Shown piece by piece: positions 17,161 through 26,415 of a DNA stretch of 51,673 nt. The translations under genes and the position numbers were made by a program. Under the pieces are notes generated by a model. That model had not been told where the DNA came from, made no database searches, and saw nothing but the letters and a program-made list of their open reading frames with translations. The stretch comes from Corynebacterium sp. (GTDB taxonomy: Bacteria > Actinomycetota > Actinomycetes > Mycobacteriales > Mycobacteriaceae), in contig NZ_JALAGY010000081.1 of assembly GCF_022712195.1 (NCBI RefSeq), positions 1 to 51,673 of the forward strand, read 5' to 3'. How positions within the stretch are numbered: position 1 is the first letter of the stretch; each line of letters opens with the position of its first letter.

Positions 17161-20063
17161 CAGTTCTCACTCTCGATGTCGAAGTCCTCCAGCGGCGGGC
17201 AGGAGCACATCAGGTTGCGGTCGCCGTAGGCGTCGTCGATGCGGCGCACGGCGGGGAAGTACTTGTCGCGGCGGAGGGTGCGCACCGGGAAGGCCGCCTT
17301 CTCGCGGGAGAAGTGGCCGTGGGAGACGGCGTCCTCGAAGTCGTCGCGGACCACGGACTCGGCGGTGAACGGCGCGTGGCGCAGGACGGAGTCCTCCACG
17401 GCGACGTCCCCGGCGATGACCTCGTCGATCTCGGCGCGGATGGTGCGCAGCGCGGTGATGAAGCGGTCGAGCTCGTGCTTGTCCTCGGACTCCGTCGGCT
17501 CCACCATCAGGGTGCCCGCGACGGGGAAGGCCAGGGTGGGCGCGTGGAAACCGAAGTCCATGAGCCGCTTGGTCACGTCCGCGGCGGTGACACCGGACTG
17601 CTTGGTCAGCTCACGCAGGTCCAGGATGCACTCGTGGGCGACCAGGCCGTTCTCCCCGGTGTAGAGGGTGGGGAAGCTGTCGGCGAGCTGGCGGGAGATG
17701 TAGTTCGCGTTCACCAGCGCCATGCGGGACGCCTCGGTGAGCCCCTCGTCGCCCATCATCGCGATGTAGGTCCAGGAGATCGGCAGCACACCGGCGGAGC
17801 CCTGGTTCGCGGCGGAGACCGGACGTCCCTCGTGCACACCCGGCTCGGCGGTGACGTCGGCCCACGGGTCGGACGGCAGGAACGGGACAAGGTGCTCGCC
17901 CACGCACACCGGGCCGACGCCCGGGCCGCCACCGCCGTGCGGGATGGTGAAGGTCTTGTGCAGGTTCAGGTGGCTGACGTCGCCGCCGAACTCACCCGGC
18001 TGCGCGAGCCCGACCAGGGCGTTGAGGTTCGCACCGTCGATGTACACCTGCCCGCCGGTGGCGTGCACCTTCGCGCACACCTCGCGGACGTGCTCCTCGA
18101 AGACGCCGTGGGTGGACGGGTAGGTGATCATGATGCCGGCGATCTCGTCGGCGTACTTCGCGATCTTCGCGTCCAGGTCGTCCAGGTCGATCGACCCGTC
18201 CGCGGCGTTCTTCACGCCGACGACCTTCAGCCCCGCCAGGGCGGCGGACGCGGCGTTCGTGCCGTGGGCGGACGCCGGGATCAGGACGAGGGTGCGCTGG
18301 TCGTCACCGTTGGCGACGTGGTAGCGGCGGATCGCCAGCAGGCCGGCGAGCTCCCCCTGGGAACCCGCGTTGGGCTGGACGGAGACCGCCGCGTAACCGG
18401 TGATCTTCGCCAGCCGGTCCTCCAGGTCGTCGATGAGCTCCCACCAGCCGGTGGCCTGGTCGGCCGGGACCATCGGGTGGATGCCGGCGAACTCCGGCCA
18501 GGTGATCGGCTCCATCGACACCGCGGCGTTGAGCTTCATGGTGCAGGAGCCCAGCGGGATCATGGTGCGGTCCAGGGCCAGGTCGCGGTCGGCCAGGCGA
18601 CGCATGTAGCGCATCATCTGCGTCTCCGAGGACACCGAGTGGAACACCGGGTGGGTCAGGATCTCGTCGGTGCGCAGCAGGTCGGCCAGGGGGCCGTCCT
18701 GCGCGGTGAACTCCGCGGTCGACACCGAGCCGTCGACGTCGCCGATGACCTGCAGCAGTGCGGAGATGTCGCCGTCGGTCGTCGACTCGCCGACCGAGAC
18801 ACCGACGTGGGTGTCGTCGACGTGCCGCAGGTTGAAGCCCCGCTCACAGGCCGCGGCGGCGGTCGCCGCGGCGTCCTGCACCTCGACGGTGACCGTGTCG
18901 AAGAAGCGGTCGTGCGCCAGCGTCAGCCCCGCCCCGGACAGGCCGACGGCCAGGGCGGTGGCCCGGCCGTGCACCGCCGTGGCGATCTCACGCAGACCCT
19001 GCGGGCCGTGCCACACGGCGTAGAAGCTGGCGACCACCGCCAGCAGCGCCTGGGCGGTGCAGATGTTGGAGGTCGCCTTGTCACGACGGATGTGCTGCTC
19101 ACGGGTCTGCAGGGACAGCCGGTAGGCAGGGGTGCCCTCGGCGTCCACCGACACACCGACGATGCGGCCCGGCAGCTTACGCTGCATGTTCTCCCGGCAG
19201 GCCAGGAACGCCGCGTGGGGGCCGCCGAAGAACAGCGGCACACCGAAACGCTGCGCCGAGCCGACGGCGATGTCCGCGCCCAGCTCACCGGGCGAGGTGA
19301 GCAGCACCTGCGCCAGCAGGTCGCAGGCCACGGTGGCCAGGCCGTCCCTGTCATGGACCGCGGCGATGACCTCCGCCAGGTCGTCGCGCACCCCGCCGGT
19401 GGTGCCCGGGTTCGAGACGACGACGCCGATCAGGGCGTCCTCACGCGCGGCGACCGCCTCGGCGGTGACGTCCACGACCTCCACGGGGATGTCCACCGCG
19501 GCGGCGCGGGCACGGGTGATGTTGATGCTGGAGGCGTGCAGCGCGGCGTCCAGCAGGACCACGCCGCCCTTCTTCGCCGCCTTCGTGTTCAGGCGGGCCA
19601 TCATCTGCACGGCCTCGGCCACAGCGGTGGCCTCGTCCAGCAGGGAGGCGCCGGCGATCGGCAGGCCGGTGAGGTCCTCGACCATCGTCTGGAAGTTCAG
19701 CAGGGCCTCGAGACGGCCCTGGGAGATCTCCGGCTGATACGGGGTGTAGGCCGTGTACCAGCCCGGGTTCTCGACCACGTTGCGGCGGATGACCGCCGGG
19801 GTGACCGTGTCGTAGTAGCCGGCGCCGATGAGCTGCTTCTTGACCGTGTTCTTCGCGGCGAAACCACGCAGGGTGGCCAGCGCCTCCGTCTCGTCCAGCG
19901 CCGGGGCCAGGCCGATGGGGCCCTTCTGGGCGATGCTGGCCGGCAGGGCTGCGGCGGCGAGCTCCTGCGAACTTCCGTAACCGAGGGTCGCGAGGATCTC
20001 GGAGGTGGCGTCGGCGTCAGGGCCGATATGACGGTTCGGGAATGCGTCGTGGGGCGTTGCCAT
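17160..20063 (-). CDS. gcvP: glycine dehydrogenase (decarboxylating), P protein
   Basis: The 967-aa PLP enzyme decarboxylates glycine and passes the aminomethyl group to GcvH. It is the long single-chain form, with both halves of the alpha2-like P protein fused. Landmarks: [19 protein letters not shown] at the start, GSCTMKLNA, and the PLP-lysine motif [16 protein letters not shown] with Lys703. The enzyme is cytoplasmic. The leader carries a tandem glycine riboswitch, so expression should rise with glycine. First gene of gcvP-gcvT-gcvH. Confidence 0.97.
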   Translation of the reverse strand: MATPHDAFPNRHIGPDADATSEILATLGYGSSQELAAAALPASIAQKGPIGLAPALDETEALATLRGFAAKNTVKKQLIGAGYYDTVTPAVIRRNVVENPGWYTAYTPYQPEISQGRLEALLNFQTMVEDLTGLPIAGASLLDEATAVAEAVQMMARLNTKAAKKGGVVLLDAALHASSINITRARAAAVDIPVEVVDVTAEAVAAREDALIGVVVSNPGTTGGVRDDLAEVIAAVHDRDGLATVACDLLAQVLLTSPGELGADIAVGSAQRFGVPLFFGGPHAAFLACRENMQRKLPGRIVGVSVDAEGTPAYRLSLQTREQHIRRDKATSNICTAQALLAVVASFYAVWHGPQGLREIATAVHGRATALAVGLSGAGLTLAHDRFFDTVTVEVQDAAATAAAACERGFNLRHVDDTHVGVSVGESTTDGDISALLQVIGDVDGSVSTAEFTAQDGPLADLLRTDEILTHPVFHSVSSETQMMRYMRRLADRDLALDRTMIPLGSCTMKLNAAVSMEPITWPEFAGIHPMVPADQATGWWELIDDLEDRLAKITGYAAVSVQPNAGSQGELAGLLAIRRYHVANGDDQRTLVLIPASAHGTNAASAALAGLKVVGVKNAADGSIDLDDLDAKIAKYADEIAGIMITYPSTHGVFEEHVREVCAKVHATGGQVYIDGANLNALVGLAQPGEFGGDVSHLNLHKTFTIPHGGGGPGVGPVCVGEHLVPFLPSDPWADVTAEPGVHEGRPVSAANQGSAGVLPISWTYIAMMGDEGLTEASRMALVNANYISRQLADSFPTLYTGENGLVAHECILDLRELTKQSGVTAADVTKRLMDFGFHAPTLAFPVAGTLMVEPTESEDKHELDRFITALRTIRAEIDEVIAGDVAVEDSVLRHAPFTAESVVRDDFEDAVSHGHFSREKAAFPVRTLRRDKYFPAVRRIDDAYGDRNLMCSCPPLEDFDIESEN

Positions 20064-20104
20064 GTGTCAGGGGGTCTCTTCCTGTGTGCTGTCGTGCGGA
20101 CACG

Positions 20105-20300
20105 GGTGTACTCCCTCCCCACTCTGTCGATGGTGCCTGAGAGCTTTTTCTCCTTCGGCGGCCGGGTCACGGACGACGGTGACCGGCTCTTTCCAGAGCT
20201 GCCTCGCCACAGTGGTGCTGGTGCCTGAGAGTGTCGACGGGGAGGTGTTGCTCCTACGGCGGCCGGCGCTGGGCCTGGCCTCTCCCACAGTGGCTGCGAA
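20105..20300 (-). ncRNA. tandem glycine riboswitch in the gcvP leader
   Basis: Read on the minus strand the leader begins with GTGGGAGAGGCC, then CGCCGTAGGAGCAA, then ACTCTCAGGCACC (20220-20231). A second unit repeats the scheme: GCGAGGCAGCTCTGGAAAGAGCC, CGCCGAAGGAGAAAAA, and CTCTCAGGCACC (20132-20143). These are the hallmark blocks of the two glycine-binding aptamers arranged in series. The position directly before a glycine-cleavage operon is exactly where such switches occur. Bounds are approximate; the expression platform would lie in 20064-20130. Confidence 0.92.
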
Positions 20301-20463
20301 CGGCGGATTCAGTTGTGGATGATGCGGCGATCGGGGTCAGTATAACCGTAGGCGTGACGTGGCACACCCTCATCGCGAGATTGCGGACCCCTGGCCACTC
20401 CCCCCTCGACGACGTATCGCCGAGCCCGACACCTGCCCCACGATCGGCGGCGCCGACACCCGG

Positions 20464-20742
20464 TCACGCGACTCCCACGGCGAGCACGGCCGGGACCGCC
20501 GCGACCCACCCGGCGAGCCAGTAGCTGAGCATCCCGGCGGGCACTCCGCCGGACAACCCGTCCTCGATGACGGTGAAGTCGTCGTTCGTGCGGGGACGTC
20601 CCCGGTGGAGCGCGCCCGAGACGATCGCCACCGCGGCGAGCCCGCCCACGTCCAGCGTCCACCTGACCCTGCTCCGGGTGCCGGGGTCAGGGATCCGAGT
20701 TCCGGGTTCCGGCCCACGGGACGACGGCGAAACGGGTATCAC
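20464..20742 (-). CDS. possible small membrane protein
   Basis: A 92-codon frame starting at GTG 20742 has two hydrophobic stretches (LDVGGLAAVAIVSGAL and GMLSYWLAGWVAAVPAVLAVGVA) joined by a polar loop (RGRPRTNDDFTVIEDG). This pattern looks more like a membrane protein than a chance frame, but there is no recognised family and no clear RBS, and the first 30 residues are Pro/Arg-rich. It would be transcribed away from the SDR gene and overlaps that gene's promoter. Apart from this the gap 20301-20463 shows nothing. Confidence 0.35.
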   Translation of the reverse strand: MIPVSPSSRGPEPGTRIPDPGTRSRVRWTLDVGGLAAVAIVSGALHRGRPRTNDDFTVIEDGLSGGVPAGMLSYWLAGWVAAVPAVLAVGVA

Positions 20743-20749
20743 TGGTTAC

Positions 20750-21622
20750 ATGAAGAAAACGTCCTTCCTCTCCCGCTACCGCACCCCCCGGCTCCCCGTC
20801 CCCCGTCAGGGCGACACCGCCCTGGTCACCGGGGCCACCTCCGGTATCGGACGGGCCACTGCCGAGGAACTGCTCAAGAGGCAGTTCCGGGTGATCGGCA
20901 CCTCACGCGACCCCGGCTCCGAGGCCGCCCGCGCCAACACCCCGGACGGTGTGGAGCTCATACCCCTGGACCTCGGCGACCCGGACTCCATAGCCGCCGT
21001 CCCCGCCGAACTGGAGAAGCTCGACGCCGGCCCGGTCACCGTCCTGGTCAACAACGCCGGCGAGAGCCAGAACGGCCCTCTCGAGGAACTCCCCCGGGAG
21101 GCCCTGGTCCGGCTGTTCCAGGTGAACGTCATCGGCCACGTCGAGCTCACCCAGCTGCTGCTCCCCCCGATGCGGGACGCCCGGCGCGGGCGCATCGTCT
21201 TCGTCGGCTCCATGCTCGGCAGCTTCCCCCTGGCCTACCGCGGCAGCTACGGCGCGTCCAAGGCCGCGGTGAAGGCCTTCGCCTTCTCCGCCCGGCGCGA
21301 GGTCAGCCGGTTCGGCATCGGCGTCAGCGTGATGGAGCCCGGGGCGATCAACACCGGACTGTCGGAGCGGCGCACCATCTACGTCGACGACCACGGCCAC
21401 TACGCCGAGGAGTTCCGGACGATGCTGACCCACCTCAATGACAACGAGGCGAAGGGGATCTCCGCCGGGGAGGTCGCCACCGAGATCCTCAGGGCGGTCA
21501 CCGACAGGCGTCCCCGTCCGCTCTACGCCGCCGGGTCGAGTGCCGGCATCGCCTTCCCGGCGGCCCGCCTGCTCCCCCGCGACACGATGGGCGGGATCAT
21601 CGCGGCGAAGCACGGCCTGTGA
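20750..21622 (+). CDS. short-chain dehydrogenase/reductase (SDR)
   Basis: The 290-aa oxidoreductase has TGATSGIGRATAE (Rossmann TGxxxGIG) near residue 27, NNAGESQNG, and the catalytic SYGASKAAVKAF (Tyr-x-x-x-Lys) with the Ser of VGSMLGS before it. It uses NAD(P)H on an unknown carbonyl or hydroxyl substrate. The ATG at 20750 is supported by TATCAC 7 nt upstream (20737-20742), consistent with a leaderless mRNA. A GRDTMGG-like C-terminal segment (LLPRDTMGGIIAAKHGL) is typical of large actinobacterial SDRs. Convergent with the next gene. Confidence 0.88.
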   Translation: MKKTSFLSRYRTPRLPVPRQGDTALVTGATSGIGRATAEELLKRQFRVIGTSRDPGSEAARANTPDGVELIPLDLGDPDSIAAVPAELEKLDAGPVTVLVNNAGESQNGPLEELPREALVRLFQVNVIGHVELTQLLLPPMRDARRGRIVFVGSMLGSFPLAYRGSYGASKAAVKAFAFSARREVSRFGIGVSVMEPGAINTGLSERRTIYVDDHGHYAEEFRTMLTHLNDNEAKGISAGEVATEILRAVTDRRPRPLYAAGSSAGIAFPAARLLPRDTMGGIIAAKHGL

Positions 21623-21632
21623 CGCCCCCGGC

Positions 21633-22025
21633 TCAGGGCCTCCGGGAGTAGAACAGGTCCCGCCACGGCCGGGCCGACAGTGCCACGACCGCGGCACCGA
21701 CGATACCGGTGAACATGCAGGCGCTGGCGATCACGTTGACCCACAGCAGCATCCCGCTGCCCAGCACCAGCTCCAGCATCAGGACGACAGCGCCGACGGT
21801 ACCCACCCAGCTCAGGCCGGTGAAGACGCGGTTGACCGGGTGCCGGGCCGGGCCGAAGTAGCCGCGCTCGGTGAACACGATCGCACTGAGCATCAGCAGG
21901 ATCAGGACGCCGAAGTAGGTGTAGAAGATCAGCTCCCCCCACTGCGGGTCCACCCGGTCCCCGAGACGGGTGACCCCCAGCAGCATCAGCAGGACGCACG
22001 CCACAGTGGTGAATCGACGGAGCAT
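21633..22025 (-). CDS. four-helix membrane protein of unknown function
   Basis: The 130-aa protein has four predicted helices (TTVACVLLMLLGV, LIFYTYFGVLILLMLSAIVF, VGTVGAVVLMLELVLGSGMLLW, ASACMFTGIVGAAVVAL) with short loops and a basic C-terminus. A TATGCT box at 22032-22037 lies 6 nt before the ATG. No family is recognised. It is 25 nt downstream of the EIIA-like gene and on the same strand, so cotranscription is possible. Confidence 0.6.
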   Translation of the reverse strand: MLRRFTTVACVLLMLLGVTRLGDRVDPQWGELIFYTYFGVLILLMLSAIVFTERGYFGPARHPVNRVFTGLSWVGTVGAVVLMLELVLGSGMLLWVNVIASACMFTGIVGAAVVALSARPWRDLFYSRRP

Positions 22026-22050
22026 GGCACCAGCATAGGCGTTGTCCGGG

Positions 22051-22599
22051 TCAGAACCGGAACAACACGTCCCCGGGCTCGGAGGGCTCCCCCGGCATGA
22101 GCCCCTCCTCCACGCCGCCGTCCTGCTGCATCATCACCACGGCCACGATGGGGTCGAAGCCGAGCCGGCCGATGGACAGCGGCGCGTAGGTGGTGACGCG
22201 TTCGCCGACCCGGACACGGTGCCCCTGCTCCACGTGCAGGGAGTAGCCCTGCCCGTCCAGCTGGGCGGTGTCGATGCCGATGTGGACCAGCACCGGGAGA
22301 CCGTCGTCGGTGAGGATGAGGAACAGGTGCGGCATCAGACGGGTGACCACCCCCTCCACCGGGGCGCACACGGTCACGTACTCCACGCCGGGGTCCGGCA
22401 CGACCGCCATGCCCGGGCCGACGGTCCCCGCCGCGAACAGCGGGTCCGGCACCGCCGACAGCGGTGCCACGGTGCCCGGCATGGGCGTGACGACGTCGAG
22501 CGGTCCCAGACGCCGGCTCGCCCCGAACTCCCCAGACTCCCCGGGCTCCCCGGCGGTGTCCGTCGTACCCGGCCTGACTGTGTCCCGTGCGTCCTTCAT
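22051..22599 (-). CDS. stand-alone PTS EIIA(Glc)-like protein
   Basis: The 182-aa protein starts at ATG 22599, preceded by GGAGGT. After a ~40-residue Gly/Glu-rich extension it contains a complete EIIA-Glc/Crr-type domain. The active-site His is in VLVHIGIDT (His106), and a second His in LMPHLFLILTDDG (His91) stands 15 residues before it, the spacing of His75/His90 in E. coli EIIA-Glc. It should accept phosphate from HPr and pass it to an EIIB, or act as a regulator. No EIIB, EIIC, HPr or EI gene is in this window, so its partner is unknown. Confidence 0.82.
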   Translation of the reverse strand: MKDARDTVRPGTTDTAGEPGESGEFGASRRLGPLDVVTPMPGTVAPLSAVPDPLFAAGTVGPGMAVVPDPGVEYVTVCAPVEGVVTRLMPHLFLILTDDGLPVLVHIGIDTAQLDGQGYSLHVEQGHRVRVGERVTTYAPLSIGRLGFDPIVAVVMMQQDGGVEEGLMPGEPSEPGDVLFRF

Positions 22600-22702
22600 G
22601 GGACCTCCGATCCTCGTGCGGTGCATGTGTGGCGCTGGGAAAATGATAGACCGTCAGGAAGTCCCGGCGTGGCGTTACCGCGTAATTTCGCCGATAAAAG
22701 TG

Positions 22703-23611
22703 TCAGCCCAGCGCCACCGGCCGCGAACGGTCGGACGCCCACTGCGACCAGCCGCCGACGTAGTGCCGCGCCACCGGCAGACCGGCGTGCTCCATCAGCG
22801 CGATGAACAGCGCCGAGCTCACCCCGGAACCGGAGTAGACCACGGCCTCCGCGGCGACGTCGTCACCGGTGATGCCGTGGGCGGCCAGCCGCTCACGCAC
22901 GACCTCCGGGGACGGGACACGACCCCCGTCCAACAGGTCACCGACAGGGACACTGATGGCCCCGGGAATGTGGCCGGCCCGCCGGTCGAGACGTTCCCGC
23001 AGCCCCTCGAAACGGTCCGCCGGGCGGGTGTCCACCAGCAGCGGCGCCGCCGCACCGCCGGCCGCCGACGCGGAGATCTCCCTGACCTCGTCCAGGGTGG
23101 CGGTGGGCATGGTCGGCGCACCACCGGCGAGGATCTCGAACGTCCCGCGCCCGCGCAGGCAACCGATCCCCGCCGCGATGTCGCCCCCGGCGGCGAGCCA
23201 GGCGGGCGTCCCGCCGTCCAGGATCCGCACGTCGGTGACCCCGGCCCACCGCAGGACCCACCATGCGCGGGCGGCGTAGAGCAGTCCGCCACGGTCGTAG
23301 ATACGCACCGGCTGCCCCGGACGGATGCCCCAGTCGTCCACGTACCGCTGCAGGACGTGCCGGTTCGGCAGCGGGTTACGACCCGCCTCCGCGGACGGCG
23401 ACCCGGAGAGCATGGTGCCCGGGTCGCAGAAGAAGGAGCCCGGGATGTGCCGGGTCACGTAGAGGTTCCATGCGGCGTTCTCGCCCCATTCCCAGTCCGA
23501 GTCGAGGACTGTCACGGGCTCGCCACGGGTACTGGCCTCGAAGAGTTCCCGGGCGGAGATGAACGGTTCGGCGGGGGTTCCGGACGGAAGGTCAGTGTGG
23601 CTCGGCGTCAT
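22703..23611 (-). CDS. thiosulfate sulfurtransferase-like (two-rhodanese) protein, catalytic Cys replaced
   Basis: The 302-aa protein has two rhodanese domains; domain 1 covers about residues 15-140 and domain 2 about 160-300. Family marks include HIPGSFFCDPGTM, PVRIYDRGGLLYAARAWW, HIPGAISVPVGDLLDG, and HYVGGWSQWASD at the end. In an active enzyme the loop of domain 2 reads C-G-S-G-V; here it is S-G-S-G-V with Ser260 (codon TCC), so the persulfide-carrying Cys is gone. Such proteins may be inactive, bind sulfur species or use another residue. ATG 23611 is preceded by TAAACT at 23619-23624, 7 nt away, suggesting a leaderless mRNA. Confidence 0.82.
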   Translation of the reverse strand: MTPSHTDLPSGTPAEPFISARELFEASTRGEPVTVLDSDWEWGENAAWNLYVTRHIPGSFFCDPGTMLSGSPSAEAGRNPLPNRHVLQRYVDDWGIRPGQPVRIYDRGGLLYAARAWWVLRWAGVTDVRILDGGTPAWLAAGGDIAAGIGCLRGRGTFEILAGGAPTMPTATLDEVREISASAAGGAAAPLLVDTRPADRFEGLRERLDRRAGHIPGAISVPVGDLLDGGRVPSPEVVRERLAAHGITGDDVAAEAVVYSGSGVSSALFIALMEHAGLPVARHYVGGWSQWASDRSRPVALG

Positions 23612-23710
23612 GCAGGCCAGTTTACGAGGGAAAGCGTCCCCGTGCCGCGCAGGGTCGTCCACCCCGGTCACAGGTCCGAACAGGTGTCCGGAAAGGTGTC
23701 CGAACCGGTG

Positions 23711-24325
23711 TCACAACCAGCCCCGCTCACGGGCGATACGCCAGGCCTCGAAACGCGTCGAGGCCCCCGTCTTGCCCATCGCCGAGGACAGGTAGTTGCG
23801 CGTCGTCCCCGCCGCCAGATGCACCGAGGCGGCGATCTGCTCGACCGAACCACCCTGCCCGGCGACCTCCAGGACCTGGGACTCCCGCTCGGTCAACGGC
23901 GACTCCCCCGCCCCGATCGCCGCCGCCGCGAGCTCCGGGTCCAGGTACCGGCGACCGGCGTGCACCGTGCGCACCGCGGTGGCGAACTCCTCCGCCGAGG
24001 AGGTCTTCGGGACGAACCCGAGCACCCCGCCCGCCAGGGCGCGCCGGAGCTGCCGTGGCCGCCCGTGACTGGTGACGATGAGCACCCGCACCCCGTCCGG
24101 CAGCGACTCCGCGGTCTCGATGCCGTCCATCCCGCCCATCTGAAGGTCCATGACCACCACGTCCACCGCAGCACGTCGGCTGCACCAGTCGATCAGCTCC
24201 TCCCCGGAACCGAGGGTCGCGACCACGTCCAGGTCGTCCTCCAGCGACAGCAGCGTCGACAGGGAACTGGCGACCAGGGACTCGTCGTCCACCACGACGA
24301 CCCGTATGGCGGCACTGTCGCTCAT
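23711..24325 (-). CDS. NarL/FixJ-type response regulator
   Basis: The 204-aa regulator has a receiver domain (VVVVDDESLV start, phosphoacceptor Asp60 in VVVMDLQMGGMDG, Thr/Ser and Lys in VTSHG and PKTSS) and a C-terminal LuxR-type helix-turn-helix (SPLTERESQVLEVAGQGGSVEQIAASV). It is the partner of the kinase whose stop lies 3 nt upstream. Family knowledge suggests it activates the ABC transporter genes of the same operon in response to an envelope or antibiotic signal; a repeat operator ahead of the operon (27417-27458) is a candidate target. Confidence 0.93.
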   Translation of the reverse strand: MSDSAAIRVVVVDDESLVASSLSTLLSLEDDLDVVATLGSGEELIDWCSRRAAVDVVVMDLQMGGMDGIETAESLPDGVRVLIVTSHGRPRQLRRALAGGVLGFVPKTSSAEEFATAVRTVHAGRRYLDPELAAAAIGAGESPLTERESQVLEVAGQGGSVEQIAASVHLAAGTTRNYLSSAMGKTGASTRFEAWRIARERGWL

Positions 24326-24328
24326 GAC

Positions 24329-25528
24329 CTACTCCTTCAGGGTGAGGGTGACGTGGAAGAGACTACCGTCACGCTCGGCGACGAGGGTCGCCCCGAGCGG
24401 CTCCGCACGGCGCCGGATCCCCGCCAGGCCCGACAACCGTTCAATCCCGCGCGTCACGCCGTCGTTGCTCATCCTGACGGACTCGGAGCCACCGTTACCG
24501 CCGGTGAACACCAGACGCACGCGCGTGGCGGCGGAGTGGCGCACCACGTTCGTCGTCCCCTCCCGGACCAGCCAGGCGGCAAGCTCACGCATCGACGCCG
24601 ACAACTCCGTCGGGTCCCCGTCGACCTCCAGGTGAATCCCGGCACTGTCCAGCAGCTGCCGGGCACCCTCCACCTCCGTGGACAGGTTCACCGCCCGGTA
24701 GCCGTCCACCACCTCATGCATCTCGGTGACCGACGTCCGGGCCAGCTCCTGCAGCTCGGCGAGCTCCCCGTCCAACCGGCCGTCGCCACGCCTGGCCAGG
24801 GCGCGGGCGAGCTCCGCCTTCACCGACATCGCCGCCAGCCGCTGCCCGAGGGTGTCGTGCAACTCCTGCGAGAAACGCAGCCGCTCCTCACTGACCTGCA
24901 GCGCCGACTCCGTGAGCCGGGCACGGTCCAGCTCCTTGGCGATCCCCACCGTCCAGGCCGACAGGGTCGAGGTGCACAACAGGAAGGTGCCGAAGAACAG
25001 CGGCAGCCAGTTCACCTCCCGCCACATGAGCACCGACGTCGCCAGCGAGAACAGCACAGTGACCGTCCAGCGCCAGGGCAGCCACGCCAGCACCGTCAAC
25101 GGGGTGAGCATCACCGTGGTGAACGCCAGGCTCATGCCGGTCAGCGCCGTCGCCCCGTCACCCGTCGCGTACATGACCATGCCCGCGGACCAGACGACCG
25201 CGCTGACAGCGGCCGTCGCCGCCACCAGCCCTTCCGACCGCCGCCGAGGCCGGGTGTTGAACTCCGGACGCCACTCGACGATCACCAGACCGGCGACGAC
25301 CAGCACCAGGGCACAACCGGCGACCACCGCCTGCTGCACGGTGCCGAGCACCCCGCCCCTCCGGGCGGCGAGCACCGGGAGCAGGACGGCGAGGACACCG
25401 AAGGCGAGGACCGCCGACTGCACCGACAACCGGGTGTACACCGCCAGCTTCGCACCCGCGCCCAGCCCGCGCCACGTCCGGCGCGGGCTGGTGACTGACT
25501 GCAGCACTGTCGGGTTCATGGACTCCAT
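24329..25528 (-). CDS. sensor histidine kinase (HisKA_3 / LiaS-DesK-like)
   Basis: The protein is 399 aa (396 if ATG 25519 is used). Five to six hydrophobic segments (residues 25-200) form the sensing region, followed by a dimerization helix FSQELHDTLGQRLAAMSVKAEL with the phosphoacceptor His224. The catalytic domain has LAAWLVREGTTNVVRHSAATRV (N box) and ERLSGLAGIRRRAEPLGATL (G box). This HisKA_3 architecture pairs with NarL-type regulators. It is translated between the ABC permease and the regulator gene. The signal is unknown, probably the membrane environment. Confidence 0.9.
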   Translation of the reverse strand: MESMNPTVLQSVTSPRRTWRGLGAGAKLAVYTRLSVQSAVLAFGVLAVLLPVLAARRGGVLGTVQQAVVAGCALVLVVAGLVIVEWRPEFNTRPRRRSEGLVAATAAVSAVVWSAGMVMYATGDGATALTGMSLAFTTVMLTPLTVLAWLPWRWTVTVLFSLATSVLMWREVNWLPLFFGTFLLCTSTLSAWTVGIAKELDRARLTESALQVSEERLRFSQELHDTLGQRLAAMSVKAELARALARRGDGRLDGELAELQELARTSVTEMHEVVDGYRAVNLSTEVEGARQLLDSAGIHLEVDGDPTELSASMRELAAWLVREGTTNVVRHSAATRVRLVFTGGNGGSESVRMSNDGVTRGIERLSGLAGIRRRAEPLGATLVAERDGSLFHVTLTLKE

Positions 25529-25533
25529 CTAAT

Positions 25534-25558
25534 CAGTGATCATCAGTGATCATCAGTG
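25534..25558. repeat. 10-bp tandem repeat at the permease/kinase junction
   Basis: CAGTGATCAT occurs twice in tandem followed by a further CAGTG. Each copy contains the palindrome TGATCA. It spans the permease stop codon and the short gap before the kinase start, so a role in coupling or in a regulatory or processing site is possible; it could also be a simple slippage product. Confidence 0.6.
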
Positions 25559-26404
25559 CCGGACGTCCCAACGGACGTAGCGCGCACCCGCCCACACACA
25601 GACCGCCGCCCAGGCAACGAGAATCAGCATCATCTGCCACGTCTCGCCGAACACCTCGCCGGAGGCCAGCGGGGCCGCACCGCCCTCGGCCATACGGTCG
25701 GTCATCGTGTTGCCGGCCCACCCGTACTGCGTGAGGTCGAAGATCAACGCGAACGGCGTCCGGGCGACCACGTCGTCGACCGCCTCCGGGAAGATCTGGC
25801 GGAAGTTCCCCATCGACGCGAACAACAGCAGCATCACCGGCAACGAGGTGATCTGGGCGGCCTCGGGGTTCTTCGTGAAACCACTCGTGACCAGTGCGAG
25901 CCCACTGACAACGACCAGCCCGAGCAGGACGGCGACGATGATCGGCACCACGTTCACCGGGCCCGGGGCACCGAAGACCATGAGCAGCACCGACATCACC
26001 ACGGTGAACAGCACGGTCAGCACCGCCCCGGGGAACGACGAGGCACTGAGGATCTCCACGTCGCGGGCCTCGCCGGTACGCAGACGTTTGAGCACGCCCT
26101 CGTCACGGCGCGTCGTGACCATGGACAACACGGTGTAGAACTGCACGAACATCAGCGCGAAGACGAGGAAGAACTCCATCGCCATCGCACTGGCGTCGAT
26201 GCGCGAGGCCTCGTCGTCGCCGGAGATGATGAAGAACATCGCCGTGGCGGCACCGATGGGCACCACGATCGCGTTGACCAGAAGGGTCTTGTTCCGGAGG
26301 AACTGCAGGGTCTCGGCGCGGGCCAGGGCGGCGAACCGTCGGACGGGCGAACCGCCCGAACGGGTGGCGGTGACGTCGGAGGATGAAGCGGTTGCGGTAC
26401 TCAT
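25553..26404 (-). CDS. ABC-2 type transporter permease
   Basis: The 283-aa membrane protein has six hydrophobic segments, starting after a cytosolic N-terminal region with RFAALARAETLQFLRNKTLL, a characteristic ABC-2 permease entry. The large stretch FALMFVQFYTVLSMVTTRRDEGVLKRLRTG is the ABC-2 signature near the second helix. It lies 11 nt downstream of its ATPase gene. With the following two-component genes it resembles the self-regulated export modules used for drug or lipid-directed antibiotics; substrate unknown. Confidence 0.88.
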   Translation of the reverse strand: MSTATASSSDVTATRSGGSPVRRFAALARAETLQFLRNKTLLVNAIVVPIGAATAMFFIISGDDEASRIDASAMAMEFFLVFALMFVQFYTVLSMVTTRRDEGVLKRLRTGEARDVEILSASSFPGAVLTVLFTVVMSVLLMVFGAPGPVNVVPIIVAVLLGLVVVSGLALVTSGFTKNPEAAQITSLPVMLLLFASMGNFRQIFPEAVDDVVARTPFALIFDLTQYGWAGNTMTDRMAEGGAAPLASGEVFGETWQMMLILVAWAAVCVWAGARYVRWDVRH

Positions 26405-26415
26405 GGCTGGTCCTT

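Noticed and set aside
17142..20228. 1028-codon frame on the plus strand over gcvP
   Set aside because: It is a shadow of gcvP: Gly/Val/Asp/Arg-biased, with no domain, and it overlaps the glycine riboswitch.
22268..25498. 1076-codon plus-strand frame over sulfurtransferase, regulator and kinase genes
   Set aside because: It crosses several well-supported leftward genes and contains only Arg/Pro/His-rich composition; a GC-skew artefact.
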